Shown piece after piece: positions 40,092-47,590 of a DNA stretch of 64,000 bases. A program made the position numbers and the translations under genes. The DNA lies in NCBI RefSeq assembly GCF_006716425.1, contig NZ_VFOZ01000001.1:3968001-4032000 (forward strand). Reading direction: 5' to 3'. The DNA comes from Actinoallomurus bryophytorum. Its GTDB lineage: Bacteria > Actinomycetota > Actinomycetes > Streptosporangiales > Streptosporangiaceae. The first letter of the stretch is position 1; every line of letters starts with the position of its first letter. The notes below the pieces were generated by a model that did not search any database, was not told the DNA's origin, and saw only the letters and a program-made list of their open reading frames with translations.

Positions 40092-40313
40092 GGACTTGTC
40101 CCGAAGTCATGCTGTTGTCGTGCGGCGCCGCCTGGGTGGCGCCGGGGTGGCGTTATCCACAGAATCCCGCTCTACTTTCGCCCGCCGCTGATCCCACTGG
40201 ACAATGAGAGTGGGATGGCACCCCCGGGCGGGTGGGCTCCAGGACTGGGCGGCTCCAGGACTGGGCGGCTCCAGAGCGGGGCGGGACCCCAGACCGAGGA
40301 CTTCGAGACAGGC
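40091..40313 (+). repeat. TIR-bearing repeat element, copy 3 (type A)
   Basis: About 220 bp bounded by imperfect inverted ends: GGGACTTGTCCCGAAGTC at the left and, read inward from the right, GCCTGTCTCGAAGTCCTC. Inside are a perfect DnaA box TTATCCACA (40153-40161), a hairpin ATCCCACT/AGTGGGAT ending in the shared GAGTGGGATGG motif, and a 16-bp tandem repeat containing CTCCAGGACTGGGCGG. A second copy lies inverted at 43903-44150. There is no coding capacity, so it resembles a MITE-like non-autonomous element. Confidence 0.8.
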
Positions 40314-40323
40314 AGCAGTAGCA

Positions 40324-40863
40324 CTACTGGCCGGGCGGTTCCTCGGCCGGGAACATGATCGGGCTGAGCAGGTGCCGCGTGCGTTCCGGTGAGGGTCCGT
40401 TCCTCATGCGGGGCACGATCACGGCGCGCAGCTCGCCGATCATCTCGACCAGCTCGTCCGGGCTGAGCCAGAGGGCGTGCTGCCGGTAGCCCACGTTGTC
40501 GGCCGCGGGGTCGGCCTGGTCCCGGTCGAGGTAGGCGTTGAACTCGGCCAGCAGGACGGCCATGGCCAGGGCGAACACCCGGCGGTGATCCTCCACGGAT
40601 ACCGACGCGGCCGTCTCTGCGTCGATCACGGCTCGTGCCCGACGCAGCCGGTACCGGCGTTCGACGGCCCCGCGCACCCGGTGTTCGCCGTCCACCTCGA
40701 GCAGACCACCCTCGGCCAGCAGGCCGACGTGGCGGTACACCGTGGCCTTGGAGACGTCGGGCAGCAGTTCGCAGAGCTGCGCGGTGGTGAGCGCCCGCCC
40801 GCCGGACATGGCGTGCACGATGCGGAGCCGCACCGGATGCAGGAGCAGGTCCACCGTGTCCAT
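40324..40863 (-). CDS. HTH-type regulator (ArsR-like winged helix)
   Basis: 179 residues. The N-terminal winged helix reads DLLLHPVRLRIVHAMSGG, then LTTAQLCELLPDVSKATVYRHVGLLAEGGLL (about 5-55), of the ArsR/HTH_20 type. The C-terminal ~110 residues are helical and probably sense a ligand or dimerise. Divergent from an alpha/beta hydrolase over 60 nt that contain a perfect dyad; it likely represses that gene and itself. Its end is 10 nt from the repeat element. Confidence 0.87.
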   Translation of the reverse strand: MDTVDLLLHPVRLRIVHAMSGGRALTTAQLCELLPDVSKATVYRHVGLLAEGGLLEVDGEHRVRGAVERRYRLRRARAVIDAETAASVSVEDHRRVFALAMAVLLAEFNAYLDRDQADPAADNVGYRQHALWLSPDELVEMIGELRAVIVPRMRNGPSPERTRHLLSPIMFPAEEPPGQ

Positions 40864-40888
40864 GGACGCACGATCTCACACTTGATAC

Positions 40889-40908
40889 CTTTCTCAAACT
40901 TGAGAAAG
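40889..40908. promoter_or_regulatory. Operator dyad for the HTH regulator
   Basis: CTTTCTCAA and TTGAGAAAG flank AC, a perfect 9-bp dyad in the 60-nt divergent region, 15 nt before the hydrolase ATG and 25 nt from the regulator ATG. Position and AT-rich symmetry fit a winged-helix repressor site controlling both genes. Confidence 0.8.
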
Positions 40909-40923
40909 ATAGAGAGGTGGACC

Positions 40924-41832
40924 ATGCCCGACCGATCACCCACCGCCGCCGTCGCCCCACCGCTGGGCCGCCTGTACGAGGCCGGTGGGCGGCGCCTGAT
41001 GCTGCACCGCTCCGGTCAGGGAGGCCCGGCGGTGGTGTTCCTGCCAGGGTCGGCCCTCGTCGGCCTCGACTACGTGAACATCCACGAGCGAGTCGCCGAG
41101 CTGACCACGAGCGTGCTGTACGACCGGGCGGGCACCGGCTGGAGCGAGCCCGCCGACCTGCCCCGTACCGCGGCCGAGGTCACCGGCGAGCTGCACGACC
41201 TGCTGCGCACCGCTGGCGTACCTGCCCCGTACGTGCTGGCCGGTCACTCTCTGGGAGGCGCCTACGCGCGCCACTTCGCCCAGCGTTTCCCCGGCGAGGT
41301 GGCCGGGCTGCTCCTGCTGGACCCCTTCCACGAGGACATGGCCGCCCGCGCCCCGCGGCAGGTGCTGGAGATGCTGGAGCAGATGAAGAACCAGGAGCTT
41401 CCGGAGGCGACCGAGGAGCAGATCGAGGCCTCACGAGGCCCTGTCGAAGAGCACTTCAAGACGTGGCCGGAGCGCGTACGCCGGCCGCTCGTCGAATACC
41501 ACCTGGCCGCCTGGCGGACCGGCTGGTACGAGGGCCGCAATCTCTACGACGAGGTCGCCGGCGAGCTCCGGAACGCCCCCGAGCTCCCCGACGTGCCCCT
41601 GATCGTCCTGTCCGCGATGGGCCACGACGCCACCCAGGCGCACCTGTGGCCCGAGGAGCTCCTGCGCGAGATCAATGACGGCAAGCGCGCCCTGCACGCG
41701 GAGCTGGCGGCCTCGGTGCCGCGTGGCGAGCACCGCGTCCTCGAGGACGCCGGTCACGGCTGGGCCCACGAGGAACGCCCCGACGCCGTACTCCAGGCCA
41801 TCACCGAGCTCCTCGTCACCGCTCGACACTGA
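40924..41832 (+). CDS. Alpha/beta hydrolase
   Basis: 302 residues, cytosolic (no signal peptide). Fold elements: oxyanion region VVFLPGSALVGLDY, TSVLYDRAGTGWSEP, nucleophile elbow AGHSLGGAYARHF, LLLLDPFHEDMA, and a likely catalytic His in EDAGHGWAHEE near the C-terminus. The ATG at 40924 has AGAGAGGTGG upstream. The substrate is not predictable. Divergent from and probably repressed by the HTH regulator through the dyad at 40889-40908, so it should be inducible. Confidence 0.88.
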   Translation: MPDRSPTAAVAPPLGRLYEAGGRRLMLHRSGQGGPAVVFLPGSALVGLDYVNIHERVAELTTSVLYDRAGTGWSEPADLPRTAAEVTGELHDLLRTAGVPAPYVLAGHSLGGAYARHFAQRFPGEVAGLLLLDPFHEDMAARAPRQVLEMLEQMKNQELPEATEEQIEASRGPVEEHFKTWPERVRRPLVEYHLAAWRTGWYEGRNLYDEVAGELRNAPELPDVPLIVLSAMGHDATQAHLWPEELLREINDGKRALHAELAASVPRGEHRVLEDAGHGWAHEERPDAVLQAITELLVTARH

Positions 41833-41856
41833 CTCATCCACGGGCTGTGGACAAGT

Positions 41857-42198
41857 TCAGTGGGGCGGGTGGCCGCGCTGCGGATCGTCGGGGACAGGGA
41901 GGCCGTGCTGGCGTAGCCGGGCCTGGCGGATGTCACTGAAGTTGATCACCACGACGAACGTGCTGCCCAGCAGGGCCAGTACGGCGACGGCCACACGGAT
42001 GCCCCACTCGGCGGGCAGCAGGCCGAGCAGGACGCACAGCGGGACCATGAGCGCGAGGTGGCGGGCCAGTATGCGGCCACGCCACCCCGCGTCGGTCAGG
42101 TCGTGCTGTACCCAGCTGCGGTGTTCTTCCGGCAGCCGGAACCCAGCGGCGTACCGGATACGCCGCAGGGGTCCCGGATCCCCGGGCAGCCGGGTCAG
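41857..42198 (-). CDS. DUF5313-like two-helix membrane protein with no standard start
   Basis: From about 42168 to 41857 the minus strand reads LRRIRYAAGFRLPEEHRSWV, then HDLTDAGWRGRILARH, two hydrophobic segments and RQARLRQHGLP, the pattern of actinobacterial DUF5313 proteins. No ATG, GTG or TTG occurs between the in-frame TAA that ends the TPM gene (42211-42213) and the Met at 42048, which would delete the conserved first third. CTG codons at 42198, 42189 or 42168 are the only near-cognate starts, so the start given is a guess. It may be a non-AUG gene, be made by readthrough of that TAA, or have lost its start. Confidence 0.55.
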   Translation of the reverse strand: MTRLPGDPGPLRRIRYAAGFRLPEEHRSWVQHDLTDAGWRGRILARHLALMVPLCVLLGLLPAEWGIRVAVAVLALLGSTFVVVINFSDIRQARLRQHGLPVPDDPQRGHPPH

Positions 42199-42210
42199 CG
42201 GGAACCCCGC

Positions 42211-43530
42211 TTACCAGTCGCCCCCGCCGAAGTCACCGCCACCGAAGTCTCCACCGTCGAAGCCGCCGAAGTCGCCGCCTCCGATGTCGAAGCCGCTGTC
42301 GCCTCCGCCACCGTCGTTGCCTCCTCCGTCGTAGCCGCCGTATCCGCCGCCGAAACCACCGAAGCCGCCGCCGAAACCGCCACCGAACATCGAGCCGAGT
42401 GCGGTGCCGATCAGGATGCCGCTCAGCATGTCACCGCCGCCGAAGCCGGAGTAGTACCCACCGGCGTACGGGGCGTACATCGGTCCCGCGTCCCAGTACG
42501 GCCGCTGGTAACCGCCGACCGAGACGAGCCGCGCGTCGGGGTCCTGGCCGGACAGCACACGCTGCGTGTCGGCCGCGCACGCGGGGACTGAACGCGGTGC
42601 GCCGCCGGGAGGAGCCCAGGAGACGTCCTGCACGGACGGGCCGTGCTGGGGGTTGAAGAAGCAGGGAGCGCGCCGCTCGGGCACCGGCTCGCCGTCGACC
42701 CGCGCGCGTACCGCGGTCATGAAGTAACGACCGTCCTCCAGCGCCGTGGTGACCTTGCGCATGTCCTCGGGCCGCTGAGCCGTGTCGACCGCGGTCTTGG
42801 CCTGGTCATAGGAGCCCAGGGCCTTCTCGTAGTCCTCTTTGGCCTGCGGGTCGAGGCTGGGGTCCATGACGTTGAGGTTGAGCGCGGAGATGTCCTCGCC
42901 CAGGCGAGTGACGTCCTCGTACACGCTGTCCTTCAGCTCGGCCATCTCCTGCGCCTTGCGCCGCTTGCGGCGCCGGGAGACGAAGATGATCGCGCCGACA
43001 CCGCCGGCGACGAGCAGGACGAGGATGACCAGGACGACGGTCGTGCCCGCGGCGCTGCTCGACTTCTTGTCCTGGACGGCCTTGTCGAACTGCTGGTCGA
43101 GGTTGAGCAGCAGACTCTTGAGGTCGGAGGACTGCCCGCGCGCCTGCGCGACCAGCTCGTTGATCTTGCTGCTGTCCAGGCCGTCGTGGGATCCGGCGAT
43201 CACCTTGGAGCCCTGGGCGTCGAGCAGGATCAGGCTGCCCTTCCGGCCCAGCGCGCGGTCGAGCTGGGTCAGGCCGCTGGAGTTCACACGCTCGGTCTTG
43301 ACGATCGCGATCCGGATCGTGGACTTGTCGTCCTTGAGCGTGCTGACCACGGCCTGCTGGTCCCCGGAGGACAACTTGGCGCCGGAGTCCTGAGACAGGT
43401 AGAAGCGCTGGGACTTCAGCCCCTGCACCACCTTGTCGAACGAGTCGGCGCCGGCCGGGGACGCGAACCCCAGGAACACGGCGATGATCGCGGCCAGTAC
43501 GGCGGGAATCGTTATACGGCGAATCTTCAT
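42211..43530 (-). CDS. TPM-domain membrane protein with Gly/Asp-rich tail
   Basis: 439 residues. A signal peptide (about 1-28, ending PAGADS) precedes a TPM_phosphatase/YgcG-like domain (about 30-155), then one transmembrane helix (about 166-190) with RRRKRRK on its inner side. A helical cytoplasmic segment (about 195-270) and a Cys-containing stretch follow, then a low-complexity tail of FGGG, GYGG and DFGGGDFGGGDW units (about 375-439). TPM proteins are linked to membrane-protein quality control and photosystem repair elsewhere; no defined role in actinomycetes. Nearly identical in layout to actinomycete proteins annotated only by this domain. Confidence 0.85.
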   Translation of the reverse strand: MKIRRITIPAVLAAIIAVFLGFASPAGADSFDKVVQGLKSQRFYLSQDSGAKLSSGDQQAVVSTLKDDKSTIRIAIVKTERVNSSGLTQLDRALGRKGSLILLDAQGSKVIAGSHDGLDSSKINELVAQARGQSSDLKSLLLNLDQQFDKAVQDKKSSSAAGTTVVLVILVLLVAGGVGAIIFVSRRRKRRKAQEMAELKDSVYEDVTRLGEDISALNLNVMDPSLDPQAKEDYEKALGSYDQAKTAVDTAQRPEDMRKVTTALEDGRYFMTAVRARVDGEPVPERRAPCFFNPQHGPSVQDVSWAPPGGAPRSVPACAADTQRVLSGQDPDARLVSVGGYQRPYWDAGPMYAPYAGGYYSGFGGGDMLSGILIGTALGSMFGGGFGGGFGGFGGGYGGYDGGGNDGGGGDSGFDIGGGDFGGFDGGDFGGGDFGGGDW

Positions 43531-43757
43531 GACGCCTTCATAGTGATCAGTTTTACCTTTGTTTTACTACGACGGACGAAAAGCTCGCCTGGTTTGTTCC
43601 GATCAGGAGCGATGGAGATCGTTGCGTAGCACTGCTGCACGAGGTCCCCCCTGAACTGACCGTAGCCCGTTGTAGCCCACACGCTACGCTCAGGATCGAC
43701 CTCGTAGTACGGAGTGGCCCCTTCTCGAAGCAGGTCAGGGGTCTCCCGGGCCCTCAC
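43527..43757 (-). CDS. Possible small protein upstream of the TPM gene
   Basis: 76 codons whose TGA overlaps the TPM start codon as ATGA. The product (PYYEVDPERSVWATTGYGQF and FVRRSKTKVKLITMKAS are visible parts) matches nothing I recognise. Its last ~35 codons lie in an AT-rich stretch unlike its neighbours, which could equally be a promoter. The overlap is the only argument for coding, so it is kept as doubtful. Confidence 0.25.
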   Translation of the reverse strand: MRARETPDLLREGATPYYEVDPERSVWATTGYGQFRGDLVQQCYATISIAPDRNKPGELFVRRSKTKVKLITMKAS

Positions 43758-43902
43758 GGCCGGGGCGTACGCGGGGCAGGCGCGTACCGCCGGCCGCTTG
43801 CCACCGTGCCGTCCCCGTGCAGTGGGTTTGAACCAGCAGGGGTGAGCCCTCGCCCGTTACGGGCCGCCTCCGACGCGCCGCGGCCCATGTCGATCAGGAC
43901 TA

Positions 43903-44150
43903 AGGCCTCATCCGAAGTCCTCGGTCTGGGCCCCGCTCCGTCTGGAGCCCTCCCGTCTGGAGCCCTCCCGTCTGGAGCCCACCCACCTGGAGCCCACCCA
44001 CCTGGAGCCCACCCACCCGGGGGTTGCCATCCCACTCTCATTGTCCAGCCAGAACAACGACGGGCGAAAGCAGAGCGGGGTTCTGTGGATAACCCCAGGC
44101 GTCACCCAGGCGGCGCCACACGGCAAAGCGGGACTTTGAGACAGGGCCCT
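43903..44150 (-). repeat. TIR-bearing repeat element, copy 4 (type A, inverted)
   Basis: Inverted relative to the copy at 40.1 kb. The right end is GGACTTTGAGACAGGGCCC; the left end reads GGCCTCATCCGAAGTCCTCGG. The DnaA box TGTGGATAA is at 44084-44092. AGAGTGGGATGG is present on the minus strand. A 15-bp tandem unit TCTGGAGCCCTCCCG or its TGGAGCCCACCCACC variant repeats five times (about 43940-44016), against two or three units in the other copy. Confidence 0.8.
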
Positions 44151-44272
44151 GATACCTCGGCCAGGTCCGGCACCCTACGGGCCGCGTCGAGGGCCTTCCC
44201 GGCCGCGCTGTAGGCGTCGGGCGCGTCCCGCAGCCGGCCGCCGGCGCCCACCAGCGCCTCGCCCAGGCTCAC
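44151..44272 (-). pseudogene. Possible TPR-like gene fragment truncated by the repeat
   Basis: Reading from a GTG at 44272 the minus strand gives SLGEALVGAGGRLRDAPDA and YSAAGKALDAARRVPDLAEV, a helical TPR-like stretch with good codon use. The frame then runs straight into the repeat end. It has an in-frame TAG just before it, so it looks like an internal scrap rather than a gene. Confidence 0.35.
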
Positions 44273-44285
44273 GAGCTAGAGACGC

Positions 44286-46034
44286 TCAGCCTTCCTTGAT
44301 CTCACAGATCACCGCGCCGCTGGAGACGGTCTGGCCGACCTCGGCGGAAAGCCCGCTGACCGTACCGGCCTTGTGCGCGGTAAGCGGCTGCTCCATCTTC
44401 ATCGCCTCCAGCACGACGATCGGGTCGCCCGCCGCCACGGTGGCGCCGTCCTCGGCCACGACCTTGACGATGGTGCCCTGCATGGGGCTGACCAGGGCGT
44501 CACCACCGATCTCGCGGGCGCCGGCCTTCTGCCCGCCCCTCCGCTTGGCCGGAGCGGACGCCGCCGCGGCCGGGGCGCCGCCGCCCAGCCCCGCGGGGAG
44601 CACGACCTCGATGCGCTTGCCACCGACCTCGACCGTGACCTTCTCCCGCTCGCCGGGCTCGTCGCCCTCGGCCACTCCCTCGTACGGCGCGATGCGGTTG
44701 TCGAACTCGGTCTCGATCCACCGCGTGTGCACACGGAACGGCTCGTCGGTGAACGCCGGATCCTCGACCACCGTCCGATGGAACGCGATGACGGTGGGCA
44801 TGCCCTCGATCTCGAACTCGGCGAGCGCCCGCCGCGCCCGCTGCAGAGCCTGCGTCCGGTCCGCGCCGGTGACGACGAGCTTGGCGATCATCGAGTCGTA
44901 CATCTGAGGAACCGTCATGCCCTGCTCGAACCCGGTGTCGAGCCGCACCCCGGGCCCGGTGGGCGGGCTCCACTTCCGTACGGTCCCGGGCGCCGGCAGG
45001 AAGTTACGCCCGGCGTCCTCGGCGTTGATCCGGAACTCGAAGGAGTGCCCGCGCAGCTCAGGGTCGTCGTAGCCGATCGTCTCGCCGTCCGCGATCCGGA
45101 ACTGCTCGCGTACGAGGTCGACCCCGGCGACCTCCTCGCTCACCGGGTGCTCGACCTGCAGGCGGGTGTTGACCTCGAGGAAGGAGATCGTGCCGTCCTG
45201 GCCGACGAGGAACTCACAGGTGCCGGCGCCGACGTACCCGGCCTCTTTGAGGATGGCCTTGGAGCTGTTGTAGAGGAGGTCTCTCTGTTCTGTGGTCAGA
45301 AACGGAGCGGGCGCCTCTTCGACGAGCTTCTGGTGGCGGCGCTGCAGTGAGCAGTCGCGGGTGGAGACGACGACGACGTTGCCGTCCTTGTCGGCGAGAC
45401 ACTGGGTCTCGACGTGGCGCGGCTTGTCGAGGTACCGCTCGACGAAGCACTCCCCACGCCCGAACGCGCCGACCGCCTCGCGTACGGCGGACTCGTAGTG
45501 GTCAGGCACTTCTTCGAGCGTGCGGGCGACCTTCAGCCCCCGCCCACCCCCGCCGAACGCCGCCTTGATCGCGATCGGCAGGCCGTGCTCTCTAGCGAAC
45601 TCCACGACCTCGCCGGCGTCGTTGACCGGATCCTTGGTACCGGCGACGAGGGGAGCCCCGACCTTCTGCGCGATATGCCGCGCCTGCACCTTGTCCCCGA
45701 GCGCCTCGATCGCACTGGGCGGAGGCCCGATCCAGGTGAGCCCGGCGTCGATGACGGCTTGGGCGAACCCGGCGTTCTCAGCGAGGAACCCGTAGCCGGG
45801 ATGCACGGCGTCGGCACCACTCTCTTTGGCGACGCCGAGAAGCTTGCCGATGTCGAGGTAGCTCTCAGCCGCACTCTGCCCCCCGAGCGCGTACGCCTCG
45901 TCGGCGACCTGAACGTGCAATCCGTCGAGGTCAGGCTCGGAGTAGACGGCAACACTGCCGATCCCAGCGTCCTTACAGGCACGCGCGATCCGCACCGCGA
46001 TCTCACCCCGGTTGGCAATCATGACCTTACGCAC
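44286..46034 (-). CDS. Acetyl-/propionyl-CoA carboxylase alpha chain (biotin carboxylase plus BCCP)
   Basis: 582 residues. Biotin carboxylase domain about 1-450: [18 protein letters not shown] at the start, ATP-grasp loop [12 protein letters not shown] (about 163-174), [24 protein letters not shown] and catalytic [12 protein letters not shown] linker rich in Ala/Pro/Lys follows, then a C-terminal biotinyl domain with EAMKMEQ (biotinyl Lys546). It carboxylates its own biotin for transfer by a separate beta subunit (not in this window). Together with the mutase at 13.9 kb it could serve propionyl-CoA metabolism; fatty-acid precursor supply is equally possible. Single gene with its own upstream region. 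Confidence 0.93.
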   Translation of the reverse strand: MRKVMIANRGEIAVRIARACKDAGIGSVAVYSEPDLDGLHVQVADEAYALGGQSAAESYLDIGKLLGVAKESGADAVHPGYGFLAENAGFAQAVIDAGLTWIGPPPSAIEALGDKVQARHIAQKVGAPLVAGTKDPVNDAGEVVEFAREHGLPIAIKAAFGGGGRGLKVARTLEEVPDHYESAVREAVGAFGRGECFVERYLDKPRHVETQCLADKDGNVVVVSTRDCSLQRRHQKLVEEAPAPFLTTEQRDLLYNSSKAILKEAGYVGAGTCEFLVGQDGTISFLEVNTRLQVEHPVSEEVAGVDLVREQFRIADGETIGYDDPELRGHSFEFRINAEDAGRNFLPAPGTVRKWSPPTGPGVRLDTGFEQGMTVPQMYDSMIAKLVVTGADRTQALQRARRALAEFEIEGMPTVIAFHRTVVEDPAFTDEPFRVHTRWIETEFDNRIAPYEGVAEGDEPGEREKVTVEVGGKRIEVVLPAGLGGGAPAAAASAPAKRRGGQKAGAREIGGDALVSPMQGTIVKVVAEDGATVAAGDPIVVLEAMKMEQPLTAHKAGTVSGLSAEVGQTVSSGAVICEIKEG

Positions 46035-47098
46035 GACGACTCCTCGCTCTTGCCGATCGCACAGAGTCTAGGCAAGCCGGTCATGCCCCTCACCAATGCC
46101 CGCCGAGTTGTCGGCTTCGCCCACCGCGACGTCCGGCTCGCGTCGGTGCTCATCGGGTGCGTCGTGGGGTCGGCGAGGTCGTCTCGTTCGGTCACCGCAC
46201 GTGGGTCTTAGACGCCAACGGCCCGCGCACCCCTGCGATGGAAGGTGTCCCAGGCTCCTGCCGGCCGGCGAGTAGGTGCGATCCCAGGATGTGCGGTGCC
46301 GATGAGGGGCCGCGAGAGGGAACAGAATCATTGATCATCTATTTCGGACGGCGGCATGCATAATTTGCCTCTTTTGGTCTTCCATCGCGCATGCCGGTTA
46401 TGCGAGACACGCGGGTACGTGGCTGCTCTTCTCGAGAGACTGTCCGGAACCGGACAGTCAAGAACCTGTCACCAACGCCTGGTCGGATGGTTAATTTGCA
46501 GCGCGATCTGGAAAGCTGCGGCGAAAGTTCGTTAGGCTGAGTCTCTATGTTCGATACGGCGCCTCCCGCACCACTCGCCATGCCGCGTTCGTGCACTGAA
46601 GCCCATTTCGGTTCGGAGCACGAACAAGTGGTCTTGTGCGCGAACGGCCGTTCCCGAGATGACGCTCCCCTTACCCGCGTCCCCCCGCGGGGACGGGGAG
46701 CCCGTCGCGACCTGGCGTCCTCACTCGCTCGCTGGTCGGAGATGCCGGCGACCGGATCGAACAGCCGTTCACACATGCAGCATCCGTCACGCACCGTCGC
46801 TGCCCGTTCGGTCGAACACGGCCGACCAGAGTCCACTCCGAAGGAGAAGTAGACCAGCGCGAGGGAAGAAGACGACATCAGCGCTCCGGCCGTATCCGCC
46901 TCGAAGAGGAGGTCGCGTGCTCGGGCGTTCGGTGACTGCGGATGAGCTAGGTGGAACCCGAGCTCGTCACCCGCCGTCCGATCGGAAAGGCACCGAATCA
47001 TGCTTCCGGTTCGGAGGACTCCACCGTTTATAGAGGTCAGGGACGAGCTCAGCTAATGCCATGCTTCATTCAATAGGTTCTCGAAGAAGGGAAAGACA
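46035..47098. other. Gene-poor kilobase between the carboxylase and the type VII cassette
   Basis: 1064 nt in which I see no supported gene. The longest frame (minus, 46339-47001) is Arg/Ser-rich with no motif. GC content falls toward the right. It holds a perfect 22-bp palindrome at 46438-46459 and a smaller dyad CGCAT...ATGCG at 46388-46404. The last ~100 nt (ending GAAGAAGGGAAAGACA before the WXG100 ATG) should contain the promoter of the secretion cassette. Confidence 0.55.
46438..46459. promoter_or_regulatory. Perfect 22-bp palindrome
   Basis: GACTGTCCGG and CCGGACAGTC flank AA. It lies 404 nt after the start of the divergent carboxylase gene and 640 nt before the WXG100 gene. It could be an operator or an unassigned terminator; I have no regulator for it. 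Confidence 0.5.
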
Positions 47099-47371
47099 AT
47101 GTCCGGAGACAAGCGCGGCGGAAATCTTGGCGCTCTGCACGACCTGTCAACGATGTTCAGTAAGCACTCGAAGAACCTCGACCAGATCATCCGTGACCTG
47201 AACGGCAAGACCGTCAACAGCCAGAACGACTGGTGGGGCCCCGGCGCGGAACGTTTCCGCCAGGCATGGCAGGAGGCCAAGGGGTCCTTCGACAAGATGG
47301 CCCACGCCCTGGAAGAGGGCGGCCAGGACGTCAAGAAGTCCGCACAGAACATCGAACGCGCGACCAGCTAA
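47099..47371 (+). CDS. WXG100-family protein (type VII secretion substrate)
   Basis: 90-residue helical hairpin protein of the ESAT-6/WXG100 class, normally exported by an FtsK-driven type VII machine. The turn motif is NDWWGPGAERF with WxG at Trp45-Gly47, flanked by two amphipathic helices (about 10-40 and 50-86). There is no signal peptide. RBS AAGGGAAAG precedes the ATG. A strong hairpin follows, so it may be transcribed alone or more abundantly than the genes after it. The FtsK-like ATPase lies 3 kb downstream on the other strand. Confidence 0.93.
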   Translation: MSGDKRGGNLGALHDLSTMFSKHSKNLDQIIRDLNGKTVNSQNDWWGPGAERFRQAWQEAKGSFDKMAHALEEGGQDVKKSAQNIERATS

Positions 47372-47377
47372 AGTCGT

Positions 47378-47416
47378 GCCGGGTCACGGCTCTTGGACAG
47401 AGGGCCGTGACCCGGC
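47378..47416 (+). terminator. Terminator hairpin after the WXG100 gene
   Basis: GCCGGGTCACGGC and GCCGTGACCCGGC pair over 13 bp around a 13-nt loop, 6 nt after the stop. It may fully or partly separate the small substrate from the downstream cassette. Confidence 0.85.
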
Positions 47417-47590
47417 TCGGCATCGTGTTTCTTATCACCGAAGAGGGCGAAAAATATCAAGCGGGTCCATATGAGATTCCGAACACTAGTCGCTGAAGGT
47501 GCTTGTTGTTAACATTCTAACCTTGCTATTGCGCCCAGTGGTTAGTTGTCTAAGCTTATTATTTTGGACTAGTACTGAGAGTGTAGCCGT

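Larger units (their letters stand above)
43531..44285. other. Intergenic region: AT-rich patch, type-A repeat, gene remnant
   Basis: 755 nt with no secure gene. From left to right it holds an AT-rich 110-nt patch that may carry the TPM promoter, a doubtful small frame, the inverted type-A repeat (43903-44150) with 15-bp tandem units, and a short coding-like remnant cut by the repeat (44151-44272). Confidence 0.6.

Noticed and set aside
41846-41854. TGTGGACAA, matching the actinobacterial DnaA box TTGTCCACA
   Set aside because: Single site between two convergent gene ends without the GAGTGGGATRG partner motif, so not counted as a member of the repeat family.
43754-44041. Frame encoding GWAPGG/GRAPDG repeats
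   Set aside because: It is only the translation of the 15-bp tandem units of the type-A repeat; the other repeat copy has a different unit length and count.
44286-46034. Possibility that the carboxylase chain is pyruvate carboxylase or a urea carboxylase
   Set aside because: The length and the biotin carboxylase-linker-biotinyl layout fit acetyl/propionyl-CoA carboxylase alpha chains; no carboxyltransferase domain is fused.
46339-47001. 220-codon minus-strand frame upstream of the WXG100 gene
   Set aside because: Ser/Arg/Pro-rich, no motif, and the region looks like a regulatory or decayed stretch.
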